The position numbers and the translations under genes were made by a program. Shown piece by piece: positions 1 to 7,756 of a stretch of 20,819 nucleotides of DNA (positions are counted from its first letter, which is position 1; every line of letters begins with the position of its first letter). The notes below the pieces were generated by a model. The model was not told where the DNA came from and did no database searches. It saw only the letters and a list, made by a program, of their open reading frames with translations. The stretch covers positions 1 through 20,819 of the forward strand of contig JBJFCE010000008.1 of NCBI GenBank assembly GCA_051888775.1. Direction: 5' to 3'. Source of the stretch: JBJFCE01 sp051888775 (GTDB taxonomy: Bacteria > Bacillota > Clostridia > Lachnospirales > Lachnospiraceae).

Positions 1-151
1 GGAATTCTACGGACTGCAAAGCAGAGAGTATGTGGAAGAGGTATTTGAAGGCTCTCTGCCGCGTTTTTTGACGGCTTTTTGTAAAGGTCGCAAGCTTTCC
101 GCAAAAGAAGTCGAGGAGATGAGACGTTTTATTGATGAATATCGGGAATGA
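1..151 (+). CDS. BlaI/MecI-family repressor, C-terminal fragment (5' end outside window)
   Basis: Reading from base 2 gives 49 residues and a TGA stop, an acidic and amphipathic tail with the pattern YVEEVFEGSLPRFL followed by LSAKEVEEMRRFIDEY. This resembles the C-terminal dimerisation helices of BlaI/MecI/CopY repressors and matches the style of the complete BlaI-family protein at 16431 (FLNRVYQGSVGLMMSTL, then LSKEEIQELYDIL). The DNA-binding winged helix lies outside the window. The stop codon overlaps an ATG (ATGA at 148-151), and the next gene is an M56 protease, the usual partner of a BlaI repressor, so the two are almost certainly one operon. Family assignment rests on the short tail plus the neighbour, hence moderate confidence. 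Confidence 0.7.
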   Translation, partial: EFYGLQSREYVEEVFEGSLPRFLTAFCKGRKLSAKEVEEMRRFIDEYRE

Positions 152-165
152 TCGGAGGAGCGGAT

Positions 166-2958
166 ATGACGAACTTGTTTTTAACGGTTTTGAATATGAG
201 TATCACTGCAATATTTGTGATTCTGGCAGTACTGGTATTGCGTTTGCTGTTTAAGCGGTTGCCGAGAGTATATTCGTATCTGCTTTGGATTGTCGTCATG
301 CTCCGGCTGGTGTGCCCGTTTGCGCTTGAGGCAGATTTTGGCGTTATTCCGAGTGTTCAGGTCGGGTCAGGGACAGAAGCAGGAACGCAGCAGGAGAGTA
401 TGAGCAATCCTACTGAAAAACAGTCCCAGGCAGTTTCTGTCGAAGACATGTCGGTTGGGGAAAATATGGGATACGATCTAAGCATGGAGGCTGCGATCAA
501 TAACATACCGGATACGTGGTATACGGAAGAAGCGGCAGAATCTTTGAACGGTTTACAGAGCGCACCGTGGAGAGAGACCGCAGAACCGGAATCCGGTGAT
601 ATAGCAGGAAACAAAGAAAGAAGTACACAAGGATATTTTGATGGTGAGCTAAAGATCGGTCAGGGAATATCGCCAGTGGTCTGGAGGATTCTGTCCGCGA
701 TCTGGTTGACAGGTATGCTGTTATTCATCGGATACGGTGTATGGAGCTATCGGAAGCTGTTGTTAAAATTGCAAAAGCTTCCGGAGAGACCGCAAAGGCT
801 TGACGGACAGGAAGAAACTGATGTTGTTATTTCAGAGCATATCGAGACACCGTTTACGGCAGGATTCTTAAAACCGATGATCTATCTTCCGGCAGGAATT
901 GCTCCGATTCATCAGGAAATGGTTATGGAGCATGAAAAGATGCATATCAGACGAAGAGATTATCTGATAAAGGCGGCAGCATATTTTATTACCTGTCTGC
1001 ACTGGTTCAATCCGCTTGTATGGTTATCTTTCCGCCTGATGGAGGCAGATATGGAAGCTTCCTGTGATGAAGCAGTTCTGAAACGGATCGGTTATGACAG
1101 AAAAAAGACTTATGCCAAAGCCTTATTATCCCTGTCTTCAGGTCATCCGGTGGAAATCGGCAGGTGTCCGCTGGCGTTTGGAGAAAATAACGTGAAGGAA
1201 AGAATCAAGAATGCGGTAGGCTTAAAAAAAGTAAAGACATGGATTGCGGTAGTATCTGCAATATTGGTGGTGGGCGTGACTGTGCTGCTTTCTGTGAACC
1301 ATACGGGAAAGAACAGCGTGGAATATGCTGCGGATAGTACACAGGAACAAACAGGAGAAAATACTGCGGATAGTGTGCAGGAACAAACAGGAGAAGATAC
1401 TGTCGAGGGATCCGAAGAATTGCCAAATCATGGGGCGGCAGAGGATGATACCGCAAAAAATATGCAGGAACCGGCATCTGATACACAATCGGAAATACCG
1501 TCCGATGAAACGGATGATCTCTGTGAAGTTCTTCTTAGAAATCCGGAAGGAAATTATAATGATGTGCAGATTTTATACAGTTATCCGACTGCGGATGGGG
1601 TGATCGCCGTTGCTTATGGAAGGCGTGTCCATCCGCTGGACGGAACAGTAAGCATACATAGCGGGATGGATTTTAAAGCCGATTCCGGAAGTGATATTTA
1701 TGCAGCTGCGGATGGAACCGTATTCGAGACAGGATATGATACAATTTGCGGAAATTATATGATTCTCAATCATTCTAACGGGGATCTGACATACTATATG
1801 CATTGCAGTGAACTGCTCGCAGAGGTGGGGCAGAAGGTGATGCGCGGTGAAACAATTGCGAAAGTCGGCAACACCGGAGCAAGTACCGGAGCGCATCTGC
1901 ATTTTGCGGTCAGTCATGGCGGGGGATATATCGAGCCGGTATTTGAGATGACTCAGGAGGAGCAGATTGTAAGAGAATTGTATCAGGATTGGAAGGAGTA
2001 TTTTGCCAATGTCTGGATGAATGAACCGACATACAGCGAGGAGCATTGGAAGGAAGGATATGCCGTTGTGGATTCCCGAGTATTTCAGAGCATTGAGGAT
2101 ATCAAGGAACTGACGGAAGAAATTTTTACCGCTGATTGCGCAAATGACCATTTTTATAAAAAGTATCTGGATGGAGAAGCCAAAGTTTATTTTGAGCAGA
2201 ATGGGCAGCTGTGCAGAAGCAGTGCCATGTTTACCGACGGACTTTCGGAACTTCAGAGCGTGCAAATTACATATGCATCAGATTCCTATATACGGGCGGA
2301 ACTTAGCTGTTATGCCCAGTGGGCAGATAATGGAGACGGCTTAGAAATAATCGTCATAAAAGTAACGAAGGAAAACGGTCAATGGCGGATTTCATGGTAT
2401 AAGGACAGTAACGAATTTGTTGATTGGAAGGACTATATCAGCGAATGGGTATCCGTTATACCGGTTATGACGGAGGGATTTCGAGAGGACTACGTGGAGC
2501 TGCAGGAAGGTACTTACCGGGGAGAGGATGTGATCTGGGCAACGGCAAAAGTAGAAGGGGTAGAATACTATTACCGTTTTACGGAGCTGCCTGAAAGTGC
2601 AACCGGAAATACGGATATGAAAATCCCTCCGATTTCCATTGCATTAACGGAGTGGCAGTGCAGTGTAAACGGTAGGGCGGTCAGAATCGGAGAATCTGAA
2701 GAGACGCTGCTGGCCAGTTATCCGGAGTATGTAAAAGACGATTTTTCAGGAGAAGATCATCTGTCGGAAGGGATAGAAGGTTTTCCGGTTGATGATTATC
2801 CTGAAGGCTTCTGTGAGCGGTTTGATTACTGTCTTGTGGTAAAACTTTCCCAACAGATATCAATCGGTCCGGTGCAGGGATTTTCAGAGGTTCGCTGTTA
2901 TGACTATGCGGCATTTTGTATCAGGGACGGAAAAGTTGCTGCCGTTACAATGTATTAA
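166..2958 (+). CDS. M56 (BlaR1-type) membrane metallopeptidase fused to an M23 (LytM-type) peptidase domain
   Basis: The start at 166 is preferred: GGAGGAG at 154-160 sits 5 bases upstream. An in-frame ATG at 148 overlaps the repressor stop but lacks such a site. The 930-residue product begins with two membrane segments (about residues 3-50), has a third near 175-195, then the zinc motif HEKMH (H256, E257, H260) and EADMEASCDE (E293 onward) typical of M56/BlaR1 proteases. A further membrane segment (about 360-382) is followed by an outside part. There, after a low-complexity linker, lies a complete M23 domain (about 485-590) with HSGMD (H498, D502), a conserved H546 and HLH (H577, H579). Classical BlaR1 has a penicillin-binding sensor here instead. 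Residues about 600-780 resemble an IseA-like fold (tentative); the last 150 residues are unrecognised. The protease probably cleaves the paired BlaI-type repressor after sensing wall damage (inference). Confidence 0.9.
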   Translation: MTNLFLTVLNMSITAIFVILAVLVLRLLFKRLPRVYSYLLWIVVMLRLVCPFALEADFGVIPSVQVGSGTEAGTQQESMSNPTEKQSQAVSVEDMSVGENMGYDLSMEAAINNIPDTWYTEEAAESLNGLQSAPWRETAEPESGDIAGNKERSTQGYFDGELKIGQGISPVVWRILSAIWLTGMLLFIGYGVWSYRKLLLKLQKLPERPQRLDGQEETDVVISEHIETPFTAGFLKPMIYLPAGIAPIHQEMVMEHEKMHIRRRDYLIKAAAYFITCLHWFNPLVWLSFRLMEADMEASCDEAVLKRIGYDRKKTYAKALLSLSSGHPVEIGRCPLAFGENNVKERIKNAVGLKKVKTWIAVVSAILVVGVTVLLSVNHTGKNSVEYAADSTQEQTGENTADSVQEQTGEDTVEGSEELPNHGAAEDDTAKNMQEPASDTQSEIPSDETDDLCEVLLRNPEGNYNDVQILYSYPTADGVIAVAYGRRVHPLDGTVSIHSGMDFKADSGSDIYAAADGTVFETGYDTICGNYMILNHSNGDLTYYMHCSELLAEVGQKVMRGETIAKVGNTGASTGAHLHFAVSHGGGYIEPVFEMTQEEQIVRELYQDWKEYFANVWMNEPTYSEEHWKEGYAVVDSRVFQSIEDIKELTEEIFTADCANDHFYKKYLDGEAKVYFEQNGQLCRSSAMFTDGLSELQSVQITYASDSYIRAELSCYAQWADNGDGLEIIVIKVTKENGQWRISWYKDSNEFVDWKDYISEWVSVIPVMTEGFREDYVELQEGTYRGEDVIWATAKVEGVEYYYRFTELPESATGNTDMKIPPISIALTEWQCSVNGRAVRIGESEETLLASYPEYVKDDFSGEDHLSEGIEGFPVDDYPEGFCERFDYCLVVKLSQQISIGPVQGFSEVRCYDYAAFCIRDGKVAAVTMY
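1330..1401 (+). repeat. Two tandem 36-bp units inside the M56-M23 gene
   Basis: Units 1330-1365 and 1366-1401 differ at a few bases and encode two 12-residue copies of ADS(T/V)QEQTGE(N/D)T. They lie in the polar, Glu/Thr-rich linker between the last membrane segment and the M23 domain. Copy number can change by slippage without breaking the frame, which would alter the linker length. Confidence 0.85.
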
Positions 2959-3002
2959 AAAGGATATTCTGTCATATATAAAAGTATCTTAGCTTTCTAT
3001 CG

Positions 3003-3045
3003 ATACTCCCCGGAGTCAAAAGGCATGATGGACTCCGGGGAGTAT
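3003..3045 (+). terminator. Terminator-like hairpin after the M56-M23 gene
   Basis: A perfect 15-bp stem (3003-3017 with 3031-3045) around a 13-base loop lies 44 bases after the stop codon. The right arm is followed by TGTAATTT rather than a clean T run, so termination may be imperfect or need a factor. It separates the M56 operon from the transporter promoter at 3081. Confidence 0.6.
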
Positions 3046-3080
3046 TGTAATTTCACAAAATTCTCATCCATATCTGATTA

Positions 3081-3148
3081 CTAGAATCCTCGCTGTTTTT
3101 TGCCTAGAATATTTCAGGTAGTTTTATCATTTTGCTTAAATCTATAAT
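3081..3148 (+). promoter_or_regulatory. Transporter promoter with paired CTAGAAT boxes (predicted YesN site)
   Basis: CTAGAAT occurs at 3081-3087 and 3104-3110, in the same orientation and 23 bp apart, about two helix turns. A consensus -10 TATAAT lies at 3143-3148, but no good -35 is present (AGTTTT-like sequence at about 3120), as expected for an activator-dependent promoter. The same pair with the same 23-bp period lies on the minus strand before the yesN-like gene (14300 to 14271), with a -10 at nearly the same distance. The two 16-base spacers also share CTGT at the same position. An AraC-type dimer such as the local YesN regulator is the obvious candidate (inference). Confidence 0.65.
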
Positions 3149-3182
3149 AAATACAGTATTTGAGCAGTTCGTTTTGGGAATT

Positions 3183-3295
3183 ATAGGAGATTGTGAAACT
3201 CTGTCTGCGGGATGGGACCGGTGCTTATAGGTCTGTCGGTGGCAGGTCTATAAGCACCGGTTCCATCCCGCAGACAGAGCTTCACAATCGCCTAT
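3183..3295. repeat. Large palindromic element in the transporter 5' leader, flanked by an 11-bp direct repeat
   Basis: Arms 3183-3230 and 3248-3295 are 48 bases each, with 45 Watson-Crick pairs, one G-T pair and two mismatches; the loop is 17 bases. TTGGGAATTAT occurs at both edges (3174-3184 and 3295-3305), as a target-site duplication would. The element therefore looks inserted between the promoter and the permease ribosome binding site. It holds no open reading frame. Part of the arm, CTCTGTCTGCGGGATGG, nearly matches the arm of the hairpin at 10570-10750, so both probably belong to one repeat family. In mRNA it would fold into a very stable stem ending about 30 bases before the start codon. 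Confidence 0.8.
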
Positions 3296-3324
3296 TGGGA
3301 ATTATCAGGAAAGGATGAAAAAAA

Positions 3325-4776
3325 ATGAAACGTGATAAAACTTCCCGTGAGTCCATAGCAGACAAAATTTACTATTTGATCAGGATTGCAACATTATTTT
3401 CCGTATTGATTCTGTTCATTCCGGGGTTTAATCCGGCAAGGATCTGCGGAATGATTAACAAGAATCTGTCTTTGTTTACTTCCAGTGTTTCTTATTCCAG
3501 TCTGATTGCGGAATTCGGCCGTGCTTTCAAAAAGGAATGGGTAGAGCCCTCATCTCTAAAATTGTTATATGTATCAGCAATTGCAGTCAGTACAGGGATA
3601 GCTGCAGGCGGAGTCAGCGGATGTATGTCGCTCGGAAATATCAAATTCAAAAAACTCGGTAATCTGATCGCTTTAGTGGGAAGTATTATCAGTTATGCAG
3701 GTCTTGCCGGTATTTATGCAGCCTATACACAGGTCGCACAGACACCGAAGCCGGGCAAGATTGAACCGATGTTCCCGAATGGTTTTTGGATGGTATTGGC
3801 AGTCAATACAGTGATTTTTCTAGGGGCACTGGTGCAGACGTTTTTACTGTCAAAGTCCGAGAAGGAACAAAAGTTTCATATGGAGACAAAGTATAAGCTG
3901 TTTCTTATGCTGATGCCGTTTCTGGCATTGGTTGCGGTATTTAGTTATCTTCCTCTTTGGGGCTGGCGTTATGCATTTTTTGATTACAAAGCAGGCGACA
4001 GCCTGACAAGAGAAAATTTTGTGGGCTTTAAATGGTTTGTGGAACTTTTCAAGAATCCAGCGACCGTAAGGGACATGGTAAGGGTATTGAAAAATACGCT
4101 GGGCATGAGCTTTTTGGGAATTGCAACAAGCTGGATCCCCATGGCATTTGCGATTTTTCTCGCAGAGATCAAGAGTACGAAGTTCAGAGGCTTTGTACAG
4201 ACCTTTACCACGATCCCGAACTTCATCAGCTGGGTTCTGGTTTACGCAATCGCGTTTGCAATCTTCTCTACAGACGGTTTTGTAAGCAGTATCATGGTAA
4301 ATCTCGGGGTTTGGGGCGAAGGCAAAAACATGCTGATGGATGGCTCCCATACATGGTTAAAAATGTGGGCATGGGGAATGTGGAAAGGCCTTGGCTGGAA
4401 TGCCATCATATACATAGCGGCGATTTCCGGTATCGACCAACAGCTCTATGAAGCAGCCAAAGTAGACGGAGCGGGAAGGTTCCAGAGAATGTGGCACATT
4501 ACGGTGCCGGGACTGATCCCTACCTTCTGCGTGCTTCTCTTAATGTCCATAGCAAACATCCTGAATAACGGTATGGATCAGTATCTTGTGTTTGAGAACT
4601 CCATGAATACTGACACGATCCGTGTGCTGGATCTGTATGTATATAAGCTGGGTCTTACGAAGAATATTATTCCTTTGACGACGGTTATCGGCATGCTGAA
4701 ATCCATTGTCAGCGTAACGCTGCTGTTTGCGGCTAACGGTGTTTCCAAGCTGATCCGCGGCGAGAGTATTGTATAG
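3325..4776 (+). CDS. lplB: LplB-like sugar ABC transporter permease with an N-terminal membrane extension
   Basis: The 483-residue integral membrane protein has a C-terminal part (from about residue 186, METKYKLFLMLMPFLAL) that looks like a standard LplB/CUT1 permease: six membrane segments and the EAA loop LYEAAKVDGAGRFQRMWHITVPG (E376 onward), which contacts the ATPase. LplB-type proteins usually run about 300 residues and start where residue 186 is. Here 185 residues precede it, with about four hydrophobic segments (near 15-35, 85-105, 110-140, 155-175). AGGAAAGGA at 3307-3315 precedes the start. The LplC-like partner follows after 11 bases, and the binding protein is third. No ATPase gene is present, so a shared ATPase encoded elsewhere is expected. 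The symbol is given at family level. Substrate is unknown, probably an oligosaccharide. Confidence 0.9.
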   Translation: MKRDKTSRESIADKIYYLIRIATLFSVLILFIPGFNPARICGMINKNLSLFTSSVSYSSLIAEFGRAFKKEWVEPSSLKLLYVSAIAVSTGIAAGGVSGCMSLGNIKFKKLGNLIALVGSIISYAGLAGIYAAYTQVAQTPKPGKIEPMFPNGFWMVLAVNTVIFLGALVQTFLLSKSEKEQKFHMETKYKLFLMLMPFLALVAVFSYLPLWGWRYAFFDYKAGDSLTRENFVGFKWFVELFKNPATVRDMVRVLKNTLGMSFLGIATSWIPMAFAIFLAEIKSTKFRGFVQTFTTIPNFISWVLVYAIAFAIFSTDGFVSSIMVNLGVWGEGKNMLMDGSHTWLKMWAWGMWKGLGWNAIIYIAAISGIDQQLYEAAKVDGAGRFQRMWHITVPGLIPTFCVLLLMSIANILNNGMDQYLVFENSMNTDTIRVLDLYVYKLGLTKNIIPLTTVIGMLKSIVSVTLLFAANGVSKLIRGESIV

Positions 4777-4787
4777 GAGGCATGGTT

Positions 4788-5753
4788 ATGGCAAAGACAG
4801 CACAGGAAAAAGCGGATTTAAAAGCGGAAAAGAGATACGAAAAAACGCATAAGAAAAAATTTAAAAGAACTAAGGGCGATATCGCATTCGGAATTGTAAA
4901 CTATCTGATATTCGGACTGTTTACGTTAAGCTGTATTTTCCCGTTCTATTACCTGTTCATCAACACCATCAGTGATAATGAGCTGGTAGTCAGGGGCGCG
5001 ATCAATTTTGTTCCGAGAGGGATTCATCTGGGCAATTATATAGCACTGGCAAGCAATCAGGATCTGATCAATTCACTGATCGTATCCGTTTCCAGAACGA
5101 TCATCGGTACGACATTGATGGTAGCGGCATCCGGATTTATCGGCTATCTGGTAACCAAAAAGGAACTTTGGGCAAGAAAATTCTGGTATCGTTTTTTGAT
5201 TATTACGATGTATTTTAATGCGGGTCTGATTCCGTGGTTCTTAAATATGCAGATGCTGGGACTGACGAATAATTTCCTTGCCTATATCATTCCGGGAATT
5301 GTGGCACCGTACAACATTATTTTGGTAAAAACCTATATAGAGTCCATACCGGCAGAGCTTGAAGAAAGTGCCTTTATGGACGGTGCTACCTATATGACGG
5401 TATTCAGGAAAATCGTATGGCCCCTGTGTAAACCGATACTGGCAACCATCGCGATATTCGGAGCTGTCGGACATTGGAATTCCATGACAGATTCCCTGAT
5501 CCTGATGCAATCCGCACCGGAGCTGTATACATTACAGCACAGATTATATATTTATCTGAATCAGGCATCAAACTTAAAAGCGCTGATGGAATCGGGCGGT
5601 TCGGTAAGCGAAGCGGCAATCAAATCCGCATTGGGCGGCAAGACAATCAAATATACGATTTCCATGGTTACCGTGATTCCTATTTTGATCGTATATCCGT
5701 TCATGCAAAGATACTTTGAAAAGGGAATCATGTTAGGAGCGGTAAAAGGATAA
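4788..5753 (+). CDS. lplC: LplC-like sugar ABC transporter permease (MalG-type)
   Basis: ATG at 4788 is chosen over ATG at 4782: AGGAGG (4775-4780) overlaps the upstream stop and is 7 bases from 4788 but only 1 from 4782. The 321-residue product has a basic N-terminal tail, about six membrane segments (the first IAFGIVNYLIFGLFTLSCIF) and the EAA loop ELEESAFMDGATYMTVFRKIVWPL. It ends MQRYFEKGIMLGAVKG, a tail typical of LplC/YtcP permeases. It forms the channel with the upstream LplB-like protein. The tight spacing suggests translational coupling. Its stop codon lies inside an alternative hairpin (5748-5774) before the binding-protein gene. Confidence 0.92.
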   Translation: MAKTAQEKADLKAEKRYEKTHKKKFKRTKGDIAFGIVNYLIFGLFTLSCIFPFYYLFINTISDNELVVRGAINFVPRGIHLGNYIALASNQDLINSLIVSVSRTIIGTTLMVAASGFIGYLVTKKELWARKFWYRFLIITMYFNAGLIPWFLNMQMLGLTNNFLAYIIPGIVAPYNIILVKTYIESIPAELEESAFMDGATYMTVFRKIVWPLCKPILATIAIFGAVGHWNSMTDSLILMQSAPELYTLQHRLYIYLNQASNLKALMESGGSVSEAAIKSALGGKTIKYTISMVTVIPILIVYPFMQRYFEKGIMLGAVKG

Positions 5754-5800
5754 AACACATCATGGGTGTTATCCGTAATAACTACGGTTCAATATAACAC
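5748..5800 (+). promoter_or_regulatory. Mutually exclusive hairpins between permease and binding-protein genes
   Basis: The segment GTGTTATCC (5766-5774) can pair upstream with GGATAAAACAC (5748-5758, two-base bulge, includes the lplC stop). Alternatively, extended to GTGTTATCCGTA, it can pair downstream with TACGG (5783-5787) and ATAACAC (5794-5800), leaving a six-base bulge. The downstream stem ends 8 bases before the AAGGAGG of the binding-protein gene. Such stems commonly protect or boost binding-protein mRNA relative to permease mRNA; a translating ribosome on lplC would favour the downstream fold. No T run follows, so it is not a plain terminator. Confidence 0.5.
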
Positions 5801-5824
5801 ATAAAATAAGGAGGATGAAAAAGA

Positions 5825-7630
5825 ATGAAAGCAAAAAAAATCGTTGCTATGCTGATGGCTGCTGTTATGACATTTTCACTTGCAGCATGTGGTAGTAAAG
5901 ATACAAGTACCACACCCACCGGCGATGAAACAAATGAAACCCCAACGACCGATACTGCTGACGACGGAGAAGAAGATGCCGATCCGGCAGATGAAGGGAC
6001 AACAGATGATGATTATGAAGCTTTATTAGCTGACATCATTCCTGAAGAAACAGTAACGCTGGATGTATACGATCAGCTTGCAAACTATTCCGGTGAGCAG
6101 ATCGGATGGTTTGCTCAGGTTATGTTAGAGAAATTCAATGTCAAGCTGAATATCATCCCGAATGCAGAAGGTGTTTTTGCAACACGTATGGAAGCAGGCG
6201 ACCTTGGCGATATCGTAATCTGGGGCGATGATTCCAATGATTATCTGCAGGCAGTTGAAAAAGGCATGCTGTATGACTGGAATGAAGACAATCTGTTGGA
6301 TGAGTATGGTCCTTATATCAAAGAGAATATGTCCTTTGCACTTGAGAAGAACATGAACCTTTCCGGCGGAACGCTGTACGGCTTCGGACATGATGTGGCT
6401 GTTAGCGCAGAGGATCGTCAGAACTTCTTCTATACATGGGATCTTCGCTGGGACCTTTACAAAGAATTAGGATATCCGGCAATCAACAATCTGGATGATA
6501 TGGTAGAAGTACTTGCCCAGATGAAAGAGATCTGTCCTACCGATGATGTCGGAAAGACAACCTATGGCGTATCTCTTTTCAATGACTGGGACGGCGATAT
6601 GGTAATGTTTGTAAAGTCTACCGCATCTGCTTACTATGGTTATGATGAATTTGGTTTCGGTCTGTATGATTCCGAGACCGGCACTTATTATCCTTGTCTG
6701 GATGAGAACGGTCCTTATTTAACCTGTCTGAAGTTCTACAACGATCTGTATCAGAGAGGTTTGCTGGATCCTGACTCTCAGACACAGAAATATGACGGTA
6801 TGGTAGAGGATTATCAGAACGGTACCGCATTCTTAAATGTATTCCAGTGGATGGGCTCCGGTTTATACAACAGTGAGACACATACAGCTGAAGGTAAGGC
6901 AATGTATCCCTGTCCTCCTGCTGAAGCAACTCCTATTGTTTACGGTCAGAACGTATACGGCGGTAACAGACCTTGGACAATCGGCGCTAAGACAGAATAT
7001 CCCGAGCTTTGCATGGCAATCATCAACTGGCTGGCAACACCAGAAGGACGTATGACAGCCGAGTATGGTCCGGAAGGCGTATGCTGGTACTATGACGAGG
7101 ATGGCAGAGCTTGCTTTACAGAACTCGGACGTGCTGCAAAACTGGATGGTAAGACCAATATGACAGACGGATATGAAGGTGCATTTGAAGACGGTAACTT
7201 CAAGATGAACAATACAACATGGGCAATTGACTCTGCAAACGTAGATACCAATGGCGATACTTATAACTATCTGTCATGGGAAAGCTATACCAGCGAAGCC
7301 GGATCCGATATTGAGGCTGACTGGAGAGAGTTCACAGGCTGTGATACTCCTGATCAGTTCATGGGTCAGCGTGATTACGGTCTTGCACCGGGTACAACTT
7401 ATTCTAACGGCGTGAAGTCTGATGAACTGTCCGTAGTATGGAATCAGGTAGCTGAATGTATCAAGTCCAACTCCTGGAAGGCAATCTATGCTGAGTCTGA
7501 TGAAGAGTTTGACGCAATCGTTGCAGAAATGATCGAGCAGGCCAATGAGTATGGATATGATGAGTGTATCGCATTCCAGCTGGAGCAGGCGGAACTGAGA
7601 AAAGCTGCCGAAGATGCTGTCAGACAGTAG
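5825..7630 (+). CDS. Extracellular solute-binding lipoprotein of the LplA type
   Basis: The start follows AAGGAGG (5808-5814). The 601-residue protein begins with a lipoprotein signal, basic MKAKK, a hydrophobic core and the lipobox LAAC with C22 as the lipidated residue. An acidic Thr/Asp/Glu-rich linker (about 25-65) tethers it to the membrane. The rest is a two-lobed binding protein with many aromatic residues (YTWDLRWDLYKELGYP, QWMGSGLYN, WAIDSANVD), fitting a sugar ligand held by ring stacking. It is the third gene of the transporter operon. The lipoprotein at 14401 is a full-length paralogue with matching stretches: the start of the mature part (VDVFDAQSNY against LDVYDQLANY), RWDLYKELGYP, LLDP and SWKAIYAE. 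The ligand cannot be read from sequence. Confidence 0.93.
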   Translation: MKAKKIVAMLMAAVMTFSLAACGSKDTSTTPTGDETNETPTTDTADDGEEDADPADEGTTDDDYEALLADIIPEETVTLDVYDQLANYSGEQIGWFAQVMLEKFNVKLNIIPNAEGVFATRMEAGDLGDIVIWGDDSNDYLQAVEKGMLYDWNEDNLLDEYGPYIKENMSFALEKNMNLSGGTLYGFGHDVAVSAEDRQNFFYTWDLRWDLYKELGYPAINNLDDMVEVLAQMKEICPTDDVGKTTYGVSLFNDWDGDMVMFVKSTASAYYGYDEFGFGLYDSETGTYYPCLDENGPYLTCLKFYNDLYQRGLLDPDSQTQKYDGMVEDYQNGTAFLNVFQWMGSGLYNSETHTAEGKAMYPCPPAEATPIVYGQNVYGGNRPWTIGAKTEYPELCMAIINWLATPEGRMTAEYGPEGVCWYYDEDGRACFTELGRAAKLDGKTNMTDGYEGAFEDGNFKMNNTTWAIDSANVDTNGDTYNYLSWESYTSEAGSDIEADWREFTGCDTPDQFMGQRDYGLAPGTTYSNGVKSDELSVVWNQVAECIKSNSWKAIYAESDEEFDAIVAEMIEQANEYGYDECIAFQLEQAELRKAAEDAVRQ

Positions 7631-7660
7631 TTTGAAAATAAGTGTAAGGGGATGAAACAG

Positions 7661-7692
7661 GGGGCTATTGATCAGTAGCCCCTTGTTTTTAT
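7661..7692 (+). terminator. Intrinsic terminator after the binding-protein gene
   Basis: GGGGCTA (7661-7667) pairs with TAGCCCC (7676-7682), and an internal TGATCA may extend the fold. It is followed by TTGTTTTTAT. It lies 30 bases after the stop codon, so the binding-protein message ends here and the yesL-like gene has its own promoter or relies on read-through. Confidence 0.85.
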
Positions 7693-7756
7693 CAGAGCTT
7701 TGATTGTGAAAAAACGATTACAGTATGGATAGGATGAAAGAGTCGGGTAGGATGAT

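Noticed and set aside
1573..2265. A 230-codon open frame on the minus strand inside the M56-M23 gene
   Set aside because: It lies opposite a strongly supported M23 domain, has no ribosome binding site of note and no recognisable domain; it is a shadow of the plus-strand codons.
166..2958. Calling this protein a true beta-lactam sensor BlaR1
   Set aside because: The outside part has M23 motifs and no penicillin-binding SxxK/KTG set that I could see, and no beta-lactamase gene is nearby.
3183..3295. Reading the leader palindrome as a riboswitch or CRISPR repeat
   Set aside because: It is a single near-perfect hairpin with no multi-helix junction and no spaced repeat copies, so neither class fits.
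4782..4787. Upstream ATG of the LplC-like gene as the start
   Set aside because: It is only one base from the AGGAGG site; the ATG at 4788 has normal 7-base spacing.
7703..7720. Possible catabolite-response (cre) site GTGAAAAAACGATTACA before yesL
   Set aside because: The right half fits the cre pattern, but the spacing between the TG and CA ends is two bases too long and the left half fails when aligned on CG.
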